Both the position numbers and the translations under genes were made by a program. Of a DNA stretch of 64,000 bases, positions 27,600 through 35,181 are shown in pieces. Source of the DNA: Rhodococcus yananensis (GTDB lineage Bacteria > Actinomycetota > Actinomycetes > Mycobacteriales > Mycobacteriaceae); the NCBI RefSeq assembly GCF_020515525.1, contig NZ_JAIYEP010000018.1, positions 1 through 64,000 on the forward strand. The letters run 5' to 3'. The notes below the pieces were generated by a model, which saw only the letters and a program-made list of their open reading frames with translations, ran no database searches and was not told the DNA's origin. Positions within the stretch are counted from its first letter, which is position 1. Each line of letters starts with the position of its first letter.

Positions 27600-27953
27600 T
27601 CACACGCAGACGAGCTCCTTTTCCCGGGGGGCGTCCGTCCCAGCACCGGTGACCGGGTCGACGACGGGGTGCTTGCGCGGACGACCCCGAGGCCGCTTAC
27701 GCGCGACCACGACTCCGCGATCGAGTATCTCGCCGCCCCACACACCCCACGGCTCTTCCCGGTCGAGTGCCGCCGCGAGGCACTGCGCGCGAACGGGACA
27801 CGACGCGCAGAGCGTCTTGGCGTGTTCGAGGTCCGCCGGTGCTTCGGCAAACCACAGGTCGGGATCGTTGTCGTGGCACGGCAGCAGGGTGCGACGGTCC
27901 TGCTGCCGGGCGTCGGGATCGCGCGGGACGGTCGACATCATGTCGCTCGGCAC
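27600..27953 (-). CDS. whiB7: WhiB7 antibiotic-resistance regulator
   Basis: Iron-sulfur transcription factor that activates intrinsic antibiotic-resistance genes together with the primary sigma factor. Four cluster cysteines are visible (PCHDND, then CASCPVRAQC), then the WGVWGGE turn and the AT-hook RGRPRK, which distinguishes WhiB7 from other WhiB proteins. GTG 27953 has AGGAG 5 bases upstream and gives 117 residues; ATG 27941 or 27938 lie too far from it. A uORF, attenuator hairpin and AT-rich promoter lie upstream. Confidence 0.94.
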   Translation of the reverse strand: MPSDMMSTVPRDPDARQQDRRTLLPCHDNDPDLWFAEAPADLEHAKTLCASCPVRAQCLAAALDREEPWGVWGGEILDRGVVVARKRPRGRPRKHPVVDPVTGAGTDAPREKELVCV

Positions 27954-28000
27954 GAGGGCTCCTCTGCGATGGTTCGGATGGTGAAGGTGCGAACCGGGCC

Positions 28001-28045
28001 GAAGAACGAAGAAGGCCACGGTCCGCTGGGCGGTGTCCGTGGCCT
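28001..28045 (-). terminator. Attenuator hairpin in the whiB7 leader
   Basis: AGGCCACGG (28013-28021) pairs with CCGTGGCCT (28037-28045), and the minus-strand continuation TCTTCGTTCTTC is U-rich. It lies between the uORF stop (28063) and the whiB7 start, as expected for a translation-sensitive transcription attenuator. Confidence 0.75.
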
Positions 28046-28062
28046 GGAATGACTCGCGATGT

Positions 28063-28185
28063 CTAGCGGGATCGCTCCCGACGGAGCCGGTCGGCCACGG
28101 ACGATACGGCGGCGCGCACGCGCGGGGCAGCGGGTGCCCCGGCTGCGACGGCGGCCGCGGATGCGTAGAAATCCATGGCGAGCAT
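28063..28185 (-). CDS. Leader peptide (uORF) of whiB7
   Basis: A 40-codon reading frame beginning MLAMDFYASA, Ala/Val-rich and ending RLRRERSR before TAG. AGGAGG (28195-28200) sits 9 bases upstream of its ATG, a stronger ribosome-binding site than most genes here. It ends 17 bases before the attenuator hairpin. Ribosome stalling on this frame by translation inhibitors would favour antitermination into whiB7, as known for mycobacterial whiB7 leaders. The peptide sequence itself is probably not the function. Confidence 0.75.
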   Translation of the reverse strand: MLAMDFYASAAAVAAGAPAAPRVRAAVSSVADRLRRERSR

Positions 28186-28241
28186 CGGGGGCCACCTCCT
28201 CTTCGGTGCGCGCACGGGCGTCTCCCGTGACATCGGAATCC

Positions 28242-28281
28242 AGGGTAACGACATCGCGGTGAGGCGCACAAGTTATTTTCT
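28242..28281 (-). promoter_or_regulatory. whiB7 promoter with upstream AT-rich element
   Basis: On the minus strand TTGTGC (28266-28271) and TACCCT (28242-28247) are 18 bp apart. Directly upstream of the -35 is AGAAAATAAC (28272-28281), the AT-rich stretch required for WhiB7 autoactivation. The predicted transcript begins about 50 bases before the uORF. Confidence 0.6.
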
Positions 28282-28498
28282 ACCTGCGGTTTCGTCGGTC
28301 GCGGGGCGTGCCGCCCCGGCGGACGCACCCGCTCCGTCGCCGTCGAACACGACGACCCCGACCGCCCGACGATCCTGCCGACGGATCCGCACGGGCGCAC
28401 GTCGAGACCGATCTGCAACGCACCGCAGACCGTCACGCAACCTCGACGAGCGATTCGTATGCAACGCTAACGTGGTGCAGAAGAGACCTGTGTGCTTC

Positions 28499-29518
28499 AT
28501 GTTGCGTGTGATGTCCGCTGCGGCCGTGGCTGCGACGTTGTCGTTCGGGTTCGCCGTCCCGGCGGGTGCCGAGCCGGCCCCGGACGGTGCGACCGCACCG
28601 GGCAGCGAGCCCACCGCCGCGGTCGACGCCGCAGCGGATTCCGCGCGCATCGTCGAGATCCGGGAGATCTCACCGACGCACAGCGTCGTCGACGTCTATT
28701 CACCGTCGATGGGACGCGTCATCTCCAACGACGTGCTGCGCCCCGCGACCGGCGGGTCGCTTCCCACCCTGTATCTGCTCAACGGGGCACTCGGCAACGA
28801 GGACGGCGTCGGCTGGATCAACAATTCCGGTGCGCCGGCGTTCTTCGCCGACAAGAACGTCACGGTGGTCCTGCCGATCGGCGGGAGGTTCAGCTTCTAC
28901 ACCGACTGGGACCGGGCCGATCCCGTGCTGGGCGTCAACATGTGGCAGACGTACCTGACGCAGGAGTTGCCGCCGGTGATGGACGCGCACTTCTCGGGCA
29001 CCGGCCTCGACGCGGTCGCGGGCCTGTCCATGAGCGGTGGACCCGCCCTGGACCTCGCGATCCAGGCGCCGGGCCGGTACCGGGCCGCGGCCTCCTTCAG
29101 CGGCTGCCCCGCGCCGAGCAGTTTCCTCGCGTCGTTCGGAATCTCGACCATGATCGCCAGCGGCCTGAACAACCCCTTCAACATGTGGGGGCTTCCTGGC
29201 AGCGCCGCATGGCGCGCGCACGATCCCGCTCTCAACGTCGAGAAGTTGCGTGGCACCGCGGTGTACGTGAGCGCCTCGCGGGGTGCGACGGGTGCCGTCG
29301 ACCGGATCCCCGCCGGTGCGATTCCCCCGATCGGGGGAATGGTCGTCGAAGGACTCGTCCACCGCTGCACCGAGATGTTCGTCGACGCGCTGAACGCGGC
29401 GAACGTCCCGGCCACCGTGTCGATGCGCGACACCGGCGCCCACACGTGGGCACTGTTCGAGGATCAGCTGCGGGAAGCCTGGCGCACCACCATTGCGCCG
29501 GCCCTGGCGACCCGCTGA
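28499..29518 (+). CDS. Secreted Ag85-family mycolyltransferase/esterase
   Basis: The 339-residue product has a signal peptide (residues 1-24, ending PAGAEP) and an alpha/beta-hydrolase domain related to antigen 85. GGRFSFYTDWDR, the nucleophile loop GLSMSGG (Ser177) and the histidine loop GAHTWALFEDQL match conserved Ag85 positions. It should transfer mycolates to trehalose or arabinogalactan, or act as an esterase, outside the membrane. ATG 28499 is preferred; GTG 28490 and 28472 are possible. Frames starting at 28175 would cross the whiB7 leader and are unlikely. It is divergent from whiB7. Confidence 0.85.
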   Translation: MLRVMSAAAVAATLSFGFAVPAGAEPAPDGATAPGSEPTAAVDAAADSARIVEIREISPTHSVVDVYSPSMGRVISNDVLRPATGGSLPTLYLLNGALGNEDGVGWINNSGAPAFFADKNVTVVLPIGGRFSFYTDWDRADPVLGVNMWQTYLTQELPPVMDAHFSGTGLDAVAGLSMSGGPALDLAIQAPGRYRAAASFSGCPAPSSFLASFGISTMIASGLNNPFNMWGLPGSAAWRAHDPALNVEKLRGTAVYVSASRGATGAVDRIPAGAIPPIGGMVVEGLVHRCTEMFVDALNAANVPATVSMRDTGAHTWALFEDQLREAWRTTIAPALATR

Positions 29519-29557
29519 CGGCCGAGCCCGGCCGGTGGCGGTGAGACGCCGCCGGAC

Positions 29558-31693
29558 CTAGATGTCGAGGGTGTCGGCGGTCCGATCCCCGCGGACCAGC
29601 GCCAGGACTTCCGCACCGTACTGCTCGAGCTTCTTGGCTCCGATCCCGGGGATGGCGACGAGTTCCCGGTCGTCGGACGGTTGCTGTTCGGCGATCGCGA
29701 CGAGTGTGTTGTCGCTGAACACCACGTACGCCGGCACCTTCAGCTCCTTCGAGCGGTCGCGTCGCCAGTGTTTGAGAGCGACGAGCAGATCCTCGTCGAG
29801 GTTCGACGGGCACCCTTCGCAGCGGCCGAGCATCGTGGCGGTCGACCCCATCAGCGGCTTGCCGCACACGCGGCACTGCGGCCGCCGCTTCTTCGACGGC
29901 GCCGGCTCCACGATCCGCGAGGCGGGTGAGCTGTCCGGGATGAGCCCGTGCAGGAACCGCGAGCGGCGTCGGCTGCGTCGACCCCCCTCCGTGCGCGCCA
30001 ACGCCCACGACAGCTGCAGGTGGACGCGGGCACGGGTGACACCGACGTACAGCAGACGCCGCTCCTCCTCGATGCCCGCCTCGTCCGGCGGAGTGTCCTT
30101 GTCGCCGGTCACATGGCTGATGGGCAACGCACCGTCGGTGAGACCGACGAGGAACACCGCATCCCATTCGAGGCCCTTCGCGGCATGCAACGACGCGAGG
30201 GTCACGCCCTGGACGGTCGGTGGTCGGCGGGCCTCCGCCCGCGCCGCGAGGTCGCGGAGCAGCCCGTCCAGGCCCAGGTCCGGTTCGTGCTCGAGCAGTT
30301 CCTCGGTGAGTTGCACGAGGGCGGTCAACGACGCCCATCGCTCACGGGCCTGAGTGCCCACAGGTTCGGTCTCGGTCAGGCCGAGTGGCACGAGTGTGGC
30401 GCGCACCAGTGCGACGAGACCCGGTCCGCGTACCGCGTCGTCGGGCAGATCGTCGCGGGACGCGGTCTGCCGCAGGGCACTGACAGCCTGCCGCACATCC
30501 GCCCGCTGGAAGAAGCCCTCGCCTCCCCGCACCTGATACGGGATGCCCGCTTCGGTGAACGCCTGCTCGTAGGCCTCGGACTGCGCGTTGATCCGGTACA
30601 GCACCGCGATCTCCGACGCCTCGACGCCGTCGCGGAGGAGTTTCGCGATGGCCTTCGCAACGGCCGTCGCCTCGGCGGGTTCGTCGTCGAACTCCGCGAA
30701 GGCCGGTTCCGGACCGGCCGGTCGCTGGCCGATCAGCTTCAGACGGGTACCGGCGATCCTGCCCCGCGCCTGCCCGATCACGCGGTTCGCGAGGTCGACG
30801 ACCTGCGGTGTGGATCGGTAGTCGCGTTCGAGCCGCACGACGGTCGCGTCGGGGAACCGCCGTGAGAAGTCCAGCAGGTAGCCGGGGGTGGCTCCCGTGA
30901 ACGAGTAGATGGTCTGATTGGCATCCCCGACCACGGTGAGGTCGTCGCGGTCGCCGAGCCACGCGTCCAGCACCCGCTGCTGCAGGGGCGTGACGTCCTG
31001 GTATTCGTCGACGACGAAGCAGCGGTAGCGGTCGCGGAACTCCTCCGCGACCGCCGAGTTCTCCTCGAGCGCCGCCGCCGTGTGCATCAGCAGATCGTCG
31101 AAGTCGAGGTAGATGCCGTCCTCGCCGCGGTTCTTGAGCGCCTCGTATCCGGTGTAGACCGCGACGACGCGTTCGGCGTCGGCGGGCGGCTCACGATGCG
31201 CGCGGGCCACGGCCGCCGGATAGTCCTCGGGCGCGATCAACGAGCCCTTCGCCCATTCGATCTCCGAGAGCAGGTCGCGCACCGTGTCGGTGTCGGCGCG
31301 CATCCCGGCACGGTGCGCGGCCTGGGAGACGGCCGCGAACTTCCGGTCCAACAGATGCCACGGGATGTCGCCGACCACCTGCGGCCAGAAGTAGCGCAAC
31401 TGGCGCATCGCCGCGGCATGGAAGGTGCGGGCCTGTACCTGCGGGCCCGACCCACCGACACCGAGTTCCCTTAGCCGCGAACGCATCTCCCCCGCCGCGC
31501 GCGCGGTGAACGTGACGGCGAGCACCTGACCGGCCGCGACGTGTCCGCCGGCGACGAGGTGGGCGATGCGCCGCGTGATGGTGCGCGTCTTGCCGGTGCC
31601 GGCACCGGCGAGCACACACACGGGACCGCGGGGCGCGAGTACCGCCGCTGCCTGTTCAGGGTCCAGACCTTCCACCGCCGCATCCGCACGCAT
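29558..31693 (-). CDS. uvrD2: ATP-dependent DNA helicase UvrD2
   Basis: SF1A helicase with Walker A GAGTGKT, motif II VDEYQD, motif [12 protein letters not shown], and VTRAR in motif VI. The C-terminus holds a four-cysteine motif (CRVCGKPL ... CEGC) and an HRDC domain ([12 protein letters not shown]), the domain set of mycobacterial UvrD2, an essential helicase there. ATG 31693 starts [14 protein letters not shown]; ATGs at 31705/31702 and a GTG at 31675 are alternatives. It is divergent from the mycoredoxin gene, as in M. tuberculosis. Confidence 0.93.
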   Translation of the reverse strand: MRADAAVEGLDPEQAAAVLAPRGPVCVLAGAGTGKTRTITRRIAHLVAGGHVAAGQVLAVTFTARAAGEMRSRLRELGVGGSGPQVQARTFHAAAMRQLRYFWPQVVGDIPWHLLDRKFAAVSQAAHRAGMRADTDTVRDLLSEIEWAKGSLIAPEDYPAAVARAHREPPADAERVVAVYTGYEALKNRGEDGIYLDFDDLLMHTAAALEENSAVAEEFRDRYRCFVVDEYQDVTPLQQRVLDAWLGDRDDLTVVGDANQTIYSFTGATPGYLLDFSRRFPDATVVRLERDYRSTPQVVDLANRVIGQARGRIAGTRLKLIGQRPAGPEPAFAEFDDEPAEATAVAKAIAKLLRDGVEASEIAVLYRINAQSEAYEQAFTEAGIPYQVRGGEGFFQRADVRQAVSALRQTASRDDLPDDAVRGPGLVALVRATLVPLGLTETEPVGTQARERWASLTALVQLTEELLEHEPDLGLDGLLRDLAARAEARRPPTVQGVTLASLHAAKGLEWDAVFLVGLTDGALPISHVTGDKDTPPDEAGIEEERRLLYVGVTRARVHLQLSWALARTEGGRRSRRRSRFLHGLIPDSSPASRIVEPAPSKKRRPQCRVCGKPLMGSTATMLGRCEGCPSNLDEDLLVALKHWRRDRSKELKVPAYVVFSDNTLVAIAEQQPSDDRELVAIPGIGAKKLEQYGAEVLALVRGDRTADTLDI

Positions 31694-31823
31694 GGCCTCC
31701 ATCATGGCAGTGGGCGCCGACAGTCCGTCGGACCGGAGTCGTCGTGCACGTCCCGGCTGTGTCGCAGGGCACATTCGGGCCCCGGCAGGAACAGACGGCG
31801 AGGGATGTGGTGTTGTCGCGATC

Positions 31824-32078
31824 ATGACGACCACCGAGAACGCCGCCCTGACCGTCTACTCCACGGTGTGGTGCGGATACTGCAAGCGCCTGAAGAAGCA
31901 GCTCGACGAGAACGGCATCGCGTACACCGAGATCGACATCGAGGCCGATCCCGCAGCCGCCGAGTTCGTGGGCAGCGTCAACGACGGCAACCACGTGGTG
32001 CCGACCGTGAAGTACGCCGACGGCACCACCGCCACCAACCCGCCGCTGTCGGCCGTCAAATGCGCCCTGGGTCTCTAG
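31824..32078 (+). CDS. mrx1: Mycoredoxin (glutaredoxin-like)
   Basis: This 84-residue glutaredoxin-fold protein reduces mycothiol mixed disulfides in the cytosol. The redox site is WCGYC followed by KRLKKQL, with the cis-proline segment [10 protein letters not shown]. Length and the CGYC motif match mycoredoxin-1. ATG 31824 begins [13 protein letters not shown], and upstream frames overlap uvrD2 antisense. Neighbours uvrD2 and nudC are the same as in M. tuberculosis (Rv3198A). Confidence 0.92.
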   Translation: MTTTENAALTVYSTVWCGYCKRLKKQLDENGIAYTEIDIEADPAAAEFVGSVNDGNHVVPTVKYADGTTATNPPLSAVKCALGL

Positions 32079-32150
32079 GCTGCGCCGGGTGTGCAGTTGC
32101 CGACACCGACCTGCGGATCAGCCGGAGCGCCGGATACGCAGGCTGCACAC

Positions 32151-33050
32151 TCAGCTCTTCGCCCAGCTCTCGATCATGCCGCGCGCGATCGAGATCGATC
32201 CGGGGAGCAACAGGGGTGCGTCCTCCGGTGAACTCCAGTCACCGGCGCCGAGCGCGGCGCACACCTCGTCGCGGGTGAACCAGTGTGCCTCCGCGATCTC
32301 CCCGTCGAGGAAGCACAACGGCTGATCCGGGTCGGCGAGCGCCGCGAAACCGAGCATCAGCGACCGCGGGAACGGCCACGGCTGGCTGCCCAGGTAACGC
32401 ACGTCGCGTACGTCGACGCCGACCTCCTCGCGGATCTCCCGCGCGACGCACGACTCGAGGGATTCACCGGCCTCCACGAATCCGGCGAGCACCGAGTAAC
32501 GGCGTTCCGGCCACGCCCCCTGGCGGGCGAGCAGCACCCGGTCGGCGCCGTCGTGGACCAGGCAGATGATCGCCGGGTCGGTTCGCGGGAACTCCTCGTG
32601 GCCCGTCGCGGTGCTGATCCGCGACCACCCCGACATCACCGGCTCGGTCGGCGAACCGTCGACGGCGCTGTATCCGGCGTGGTCGTGCCAGTTGAGCAAG
32701 GCGACCGCCGCCACCATCAGACCCGCGTCGGCCGCACCGAGACCGTCACCGATCCGGCGCAGGTCCGCGACCGTGCCGGTCTGGACCGACACTCGCACGG
32801 CCCACACGTGGCGGCCGTCGCGGACCCCGAGGAACACCGCGCCGGGTACCGGTTCGGCGCCGAGCTCCACGGCATCCGCGAACACCGGATCCGTGCCGTC
32901 CACGCGGACCTGACCGCGCCGGTCGACCCGCAGGAGCTGCGCGGTCGCCCATCCCGCGCGCAGCGCCCCGACGTCGGCACGCAGCTCCTCGGCTCGATCC
33001 ACGACGGTGCGCGACAACAACGGGGTGTCCGACAATGCGAAACTGGTCAC
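32151..33050 (-). CDS. nudC: NAD(H) pyrophosphatase NudC (Nudix family)
   Basis: It hydrolyses NADH to NMNH and AMP, and family members remove NAD caps from RNA. The 299-residue protein carries the Nudix box (G-x5-E-x7-REIREE-x-G, in LAGFVEAGESLES...) and the NudC-specific SQPWPFPRS. The region that forms the Cys4 zinc ribbon in E. coli NudC contains no cysteine here (for example GYSAVDGSPTEP), so zinc binding is lost or replaced. It is co-oriented with the RCK gene, whose stop codon is 10 bp away. Confidence 0.9.
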   Translation of the reverse strand: MTSFALSDTPLLSRTVVDRAEELRADVGALRAGWATAQLLRVDRRGQVRVDGTDPVFADAVELGAEPVPGAVFLGVRDGRHVWAVRVSVQTGTVADLRRIGDGLGAADAGLMVAAVALLNWHDHAGYSAVDGSPTEPVMSGWSRISTATGHEEFPRTDPAIICLVHDGADRVLLARQGAWPERRYSVLAGFVEAGESLESCVAREIREEVGVDVRDVRYLGSQPWPFPRSLMLGFAALADPDQPLCFLDGEIAEAHWFTRDEVCAALGAGDWSSPEDAPLLLPGSISIARGMIESWAKS

Positions 33051-33059
33051 GCCTGCACC

Positions 33060-33719
33060 CTAATCCCGCATCGGCCCCGGAGCGGAGCCCGACACCAGGC
33101 GAATGTAGAGAAGCTTGTCTCCCGCCTCGACGGCGTCCACCTCCGGCGACCCGATCCGCCACATGCGCTCGTCCCGCACGACCGCAAGCACGATGTCCTT
33201 CAGGTGCCGCGGCGACCCCCCCACCTCGCTGTCGTCGACCTCCCGTTCGGAGATCGCGAATCCCGCTTCGGGGGTGAGCAGGTCTTCGATCATCTCGACG
33301 ACGTTCGGTGTCGTGGTGGCGATACCCAGGAGACGGCCGGCCGTCTCGGACGAGATCACCACCGAATCCGCCCCGGATTGGCGCAGCAAGTGCGTGTTCT
33401 CCGATTCGCGGATCGCCGCGACGATCTTCGCCTTCGGAGCGATCTCACGGGCGCTGAGCGTCACGAGCACCGCCGTGTCGTCGCGGTTCGCCGCGACGAT
33501 CACCGATGCGGCGTGCTGCACACCCGCCAGCCGCAACACATCGGACTTCGTCGCCGAACCCTGCACCGTGACGAGTCCCTGCCCCGCCGCGGATTCGAGG
33601 ATCGCCGGATCGGTGTCGACCACCACGATCTCCGACGGGGGGATCCCGTCCCCGAGCATCGCATCGACGGCGGTCCGCCCCTTGGTGCCGTACCCGATGA
33701 CGACGGTGTGATTACGCAC
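33060..33719 (-). CDS. RCK (TrkA-N/TrkA-C) potassium-channel regulatory protein lacking a channel domain
   Basis: The 219-residue protein begins directly with an NAD-binding Rossmann fold (VVIGYGTKGRTAV, then VVVDTDP) and ends with a TrkA-C domain. In M. tuberculosis the positional equivalent (Rv3200c) carries a two-helix ion channel before this domain. Here no pore helix or TVGYGD-type filter is found upstream in any frame before 33873. It therefore resembles a KtrA-type soluble regulator or an N-terminally deleted channel. The start is GTG 33719. Confidence 0.85.
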   Translation of the reverse strand: MRNHTVVIGYGTKGRTAVDAMLGDGIPPSEIVVVDTDPAILESAAGQGLVTVQGSATKSDVLRLAGVQHAASVIVAANRDDTAVLVTLSAREIAPKAKIVAAIRESENTHLLRQSGADSVVISSETAGRLLGIATTTPNVVEMIEDLLTPEAGFAISEREVDDSEVGGSPRHLKDIVLAVVRDERMWRIGSPEVDAVEAGDKLLYIRLVSGSAPGPMRD

Positions 33720-33872
33720 GCGGCGCCTCCATCCGGAACCGTCCGGCCGGACGCGACCTCCGCGGCATCGTACGTCCCACCTCGTTCCGCGCTCTCGACG
33801 TCGCCCGGGACCGGGCGGCGTCTGTCCGTCTGCAGCACTGGGAGCCTACGCGCGGCCGCTAGTGTGGCGCAC

Positions 33873-34256
33873 ATGTCCACGCATCCTTCTCGTCGTCCCG
33901 CCCTGCGCCTCGCCGCGGTGCTGGCCGGGGCCGGTGTGCTGCACTTCGTGCGGCCCGCTCCGTTCGACGGCATCGTGCCGCGCGCGCTGCCCGGTGACGC
34001 CCGCACCTACACGTACGTGTCGGGCGCGGCGGAACTCGCGGTCGCCGCTGCCCTCACCGTTCCACGCACACGCCGACTCGGCGGTACCCTCGCCGCGGCG
34101 CTGTTCGTCGCGGTGTTTCCCGCGAACGTGCAGATGGCGGTGTCGTGGCTGCGCAGTGATCGGATCTCCCCCGCCGCGAAGGCCGGTGCCCTCGTGCGGC
34201 TGCCGTTGCAGATCCCGCTGATCACCGAGGCGTGGAAGGTGCGGCGCACGGGCTGA
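33873..34256 (+). CDS. DoxX-like small membrane protein
   Basis: The 127-residue protein has about four hydrophobic helices. GVLHFVRPAPFDGIVPRALPG and FPANVQMAVSW are typical of the short DoxX-related family found in actinobacteria. The CxC pair seen in MauE is absent, so a redox role is unlikely. It stands divergent from the RCK gene and 34 bp upstream of the crcB pair, possibly in one transcript with it. Function is unknown. Confidence 0.8.
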   Translation: MSTHPSRRPALRLAAVLAGAGVLHFVRPAPFDGIVPRALPGDARTYTYVSGAAELAVAAALTVPRTRRLGGTLAAALFVAVFPANVQMAVSWLRSDRISPAAKAGALVRLPLQIPLITEAWKVRRTG

Positions 34257-34290
34257 GGGTTCCTGCCCACTCGAGGAAGGAGTCCGCCGA

Positions 34291-34800
34291 GTGTCCGACC
34301 ACCCCGTTCCGGTGTATCTGCGCCCCGCGGCGATCGCCGCCGTCGCCGTCGGCGGATTCGTCGGCACCACCGCCCGGTATCTGCTCACCCTCGCATCTCC
34401 CGGCGGGGAGGGTGCGTGGCCGGTGGCCACGTTCGGAATCAACGTCGCCGGTGCACTGTTGCTCGGTGTCTTCCTCGAGTCCCTGATCCGCTCCGGCGCC
34501 GACACCGGGATCCGGCAACTCACCCGGCTCGGCGTCGGCACCGGAGCACTCGGTGCGTTCACCACGTACAGCACACTCGCGCTCGACGTCGACCTGCTCG
34601 TCCGCACCGGCGCTTCCGTCGCTGCCGCGACCTACGCGGTCGGCACCGTCGTCGCCGGGGTGTTCGCCGCGGCGCTCGGTATCGCACTCGGGGCCCGGTT
34701 CCCGGGCGCGCGCACCACGGGCGGGGACTCCGCGGGCGGGCGCATGACAGACGGGGACACGACAGACGGGGGCACGACAGACGGGGGCACGGCACGATGA
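34291..34800 (+). CDS. crcB1: Fluoride channel subunit CrcB/Fluc (first copy)
   Basis: Membrane protein exporting fluoride as a dual-topology or heteromeric channel. Four helices are visible with FVGTTARYLLTL near the N-terminus, GINVAGALLLG and GALGAFTTYSTLAL in the pore. After the last helix there is a hydrophilic tail made of DGGTT-type repeats, encoded by a 15-bp tandem repeat. GTG 34291 follows GGAAGGAG. Its stop overlaps the second crcB start (ATGA), as usual for heteromeric Fluc pairs. Confidence 0.93.
   Translation: MSDHPVPVYLRPAAIAAVAVGGFVGTTARYLLTLASPGGEGAWPVATFGINVAGALLLGVFLESLIRSGADTGIRQLTRLGVGTGALGAFTTYSTLALDVDLLVRTGASVAAATYAVGTVVAGVFAAALGIALGARFPGARTTGGDSAGGRMTDGDTTDGGTTDGGTAR
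34744..34788 (+). repeat. 15-bp tandem repeat in the crcB1 tail
   Basis: Three direct copies: ATGACAGACGGGGAC, then ACGACAGACGGGGGC twice (34744-34758, 34759-34773, 34774-34788). They encode (M/T)TDG(D/G) units at the C-terminus of the first CrcB protein. The in-frame length makes slippage tolerable. Confidence 0.8.
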
Positions 34801-35165
34801 TCCTCACGGTGTGGGTGGGCCTGGCCGGAAGCGCCGGAGCGGTCACCCGATTCGTCGTCGACGGCTACCTTCGGGCCCGCACACCGTCGACCTTCCCGTG
34901 GGCGACGGTCGTGATCAACGTGACCGGGTCCCTGCTGCTCGGGGTACTCACCGGACTCGTCCTGTTCCGCGGTGCACCCGCGTCGCTCACCACGATCGCG
35001 GGTATCGGATTCTGCGGTGGCTACACGACGTTCGGCACCGCCGGCGTCGACACGGTCCGTCTGCTGCAGCAACGGCGGTACCTGCCCGCGCTCGGCAACA
35101 CCGTCGGCACGCTGATCACGACGATCGTGGCCGTGGCGGCCGGTCTCGCGCTGACCCACCCGTGA
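34797..35165 (+). CDS. crcB2: Fluoride channel subunit CrcB/Fluc (second copy)
   Basis: A 122-residue partner of the preceding CrcB, with GLAGSAGAVTRFVVDGYLR, the INVTGSLLLG helix and GFCGGYTTFGTAG, which supply the pore Asn, Phe and Thr residues of Fluc channels. ATG 34797 overlaps the first gene's stop codon by 4 bp, so the two subunits are translationally coupled. No fluoride-riboswitch sequence is recognisable ahead of the pair. It is convergent with adnB, 16 bp away. Confidence 0.93.
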   Translation: MILTVWVGLAGSAGAVTRFVVDGYLRARTPSTFPWATVVINVTGSLLLGVLTGLVLFRGAPASLTTIAGIGFCGGYTTFGTAGVDTVRLLQQRRYLPALGNTVGTLITTIVAVAAGLALTHP

Positions 35166-35181
35166 CGGGTGGGGTCTTCCG

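Noticed and set aside
28175..28498. N-terminal extension of the mycolyl esterase
   Set aside because: Would run through the whiB7 promoter and lacks a plausible signal peptide; a good one starts at 28499.
34200..34290. Fluoride riboswitch ahead of crcB
   Set aside because: Looked for the conserved motif in the short gap and preceding gene; not seen.
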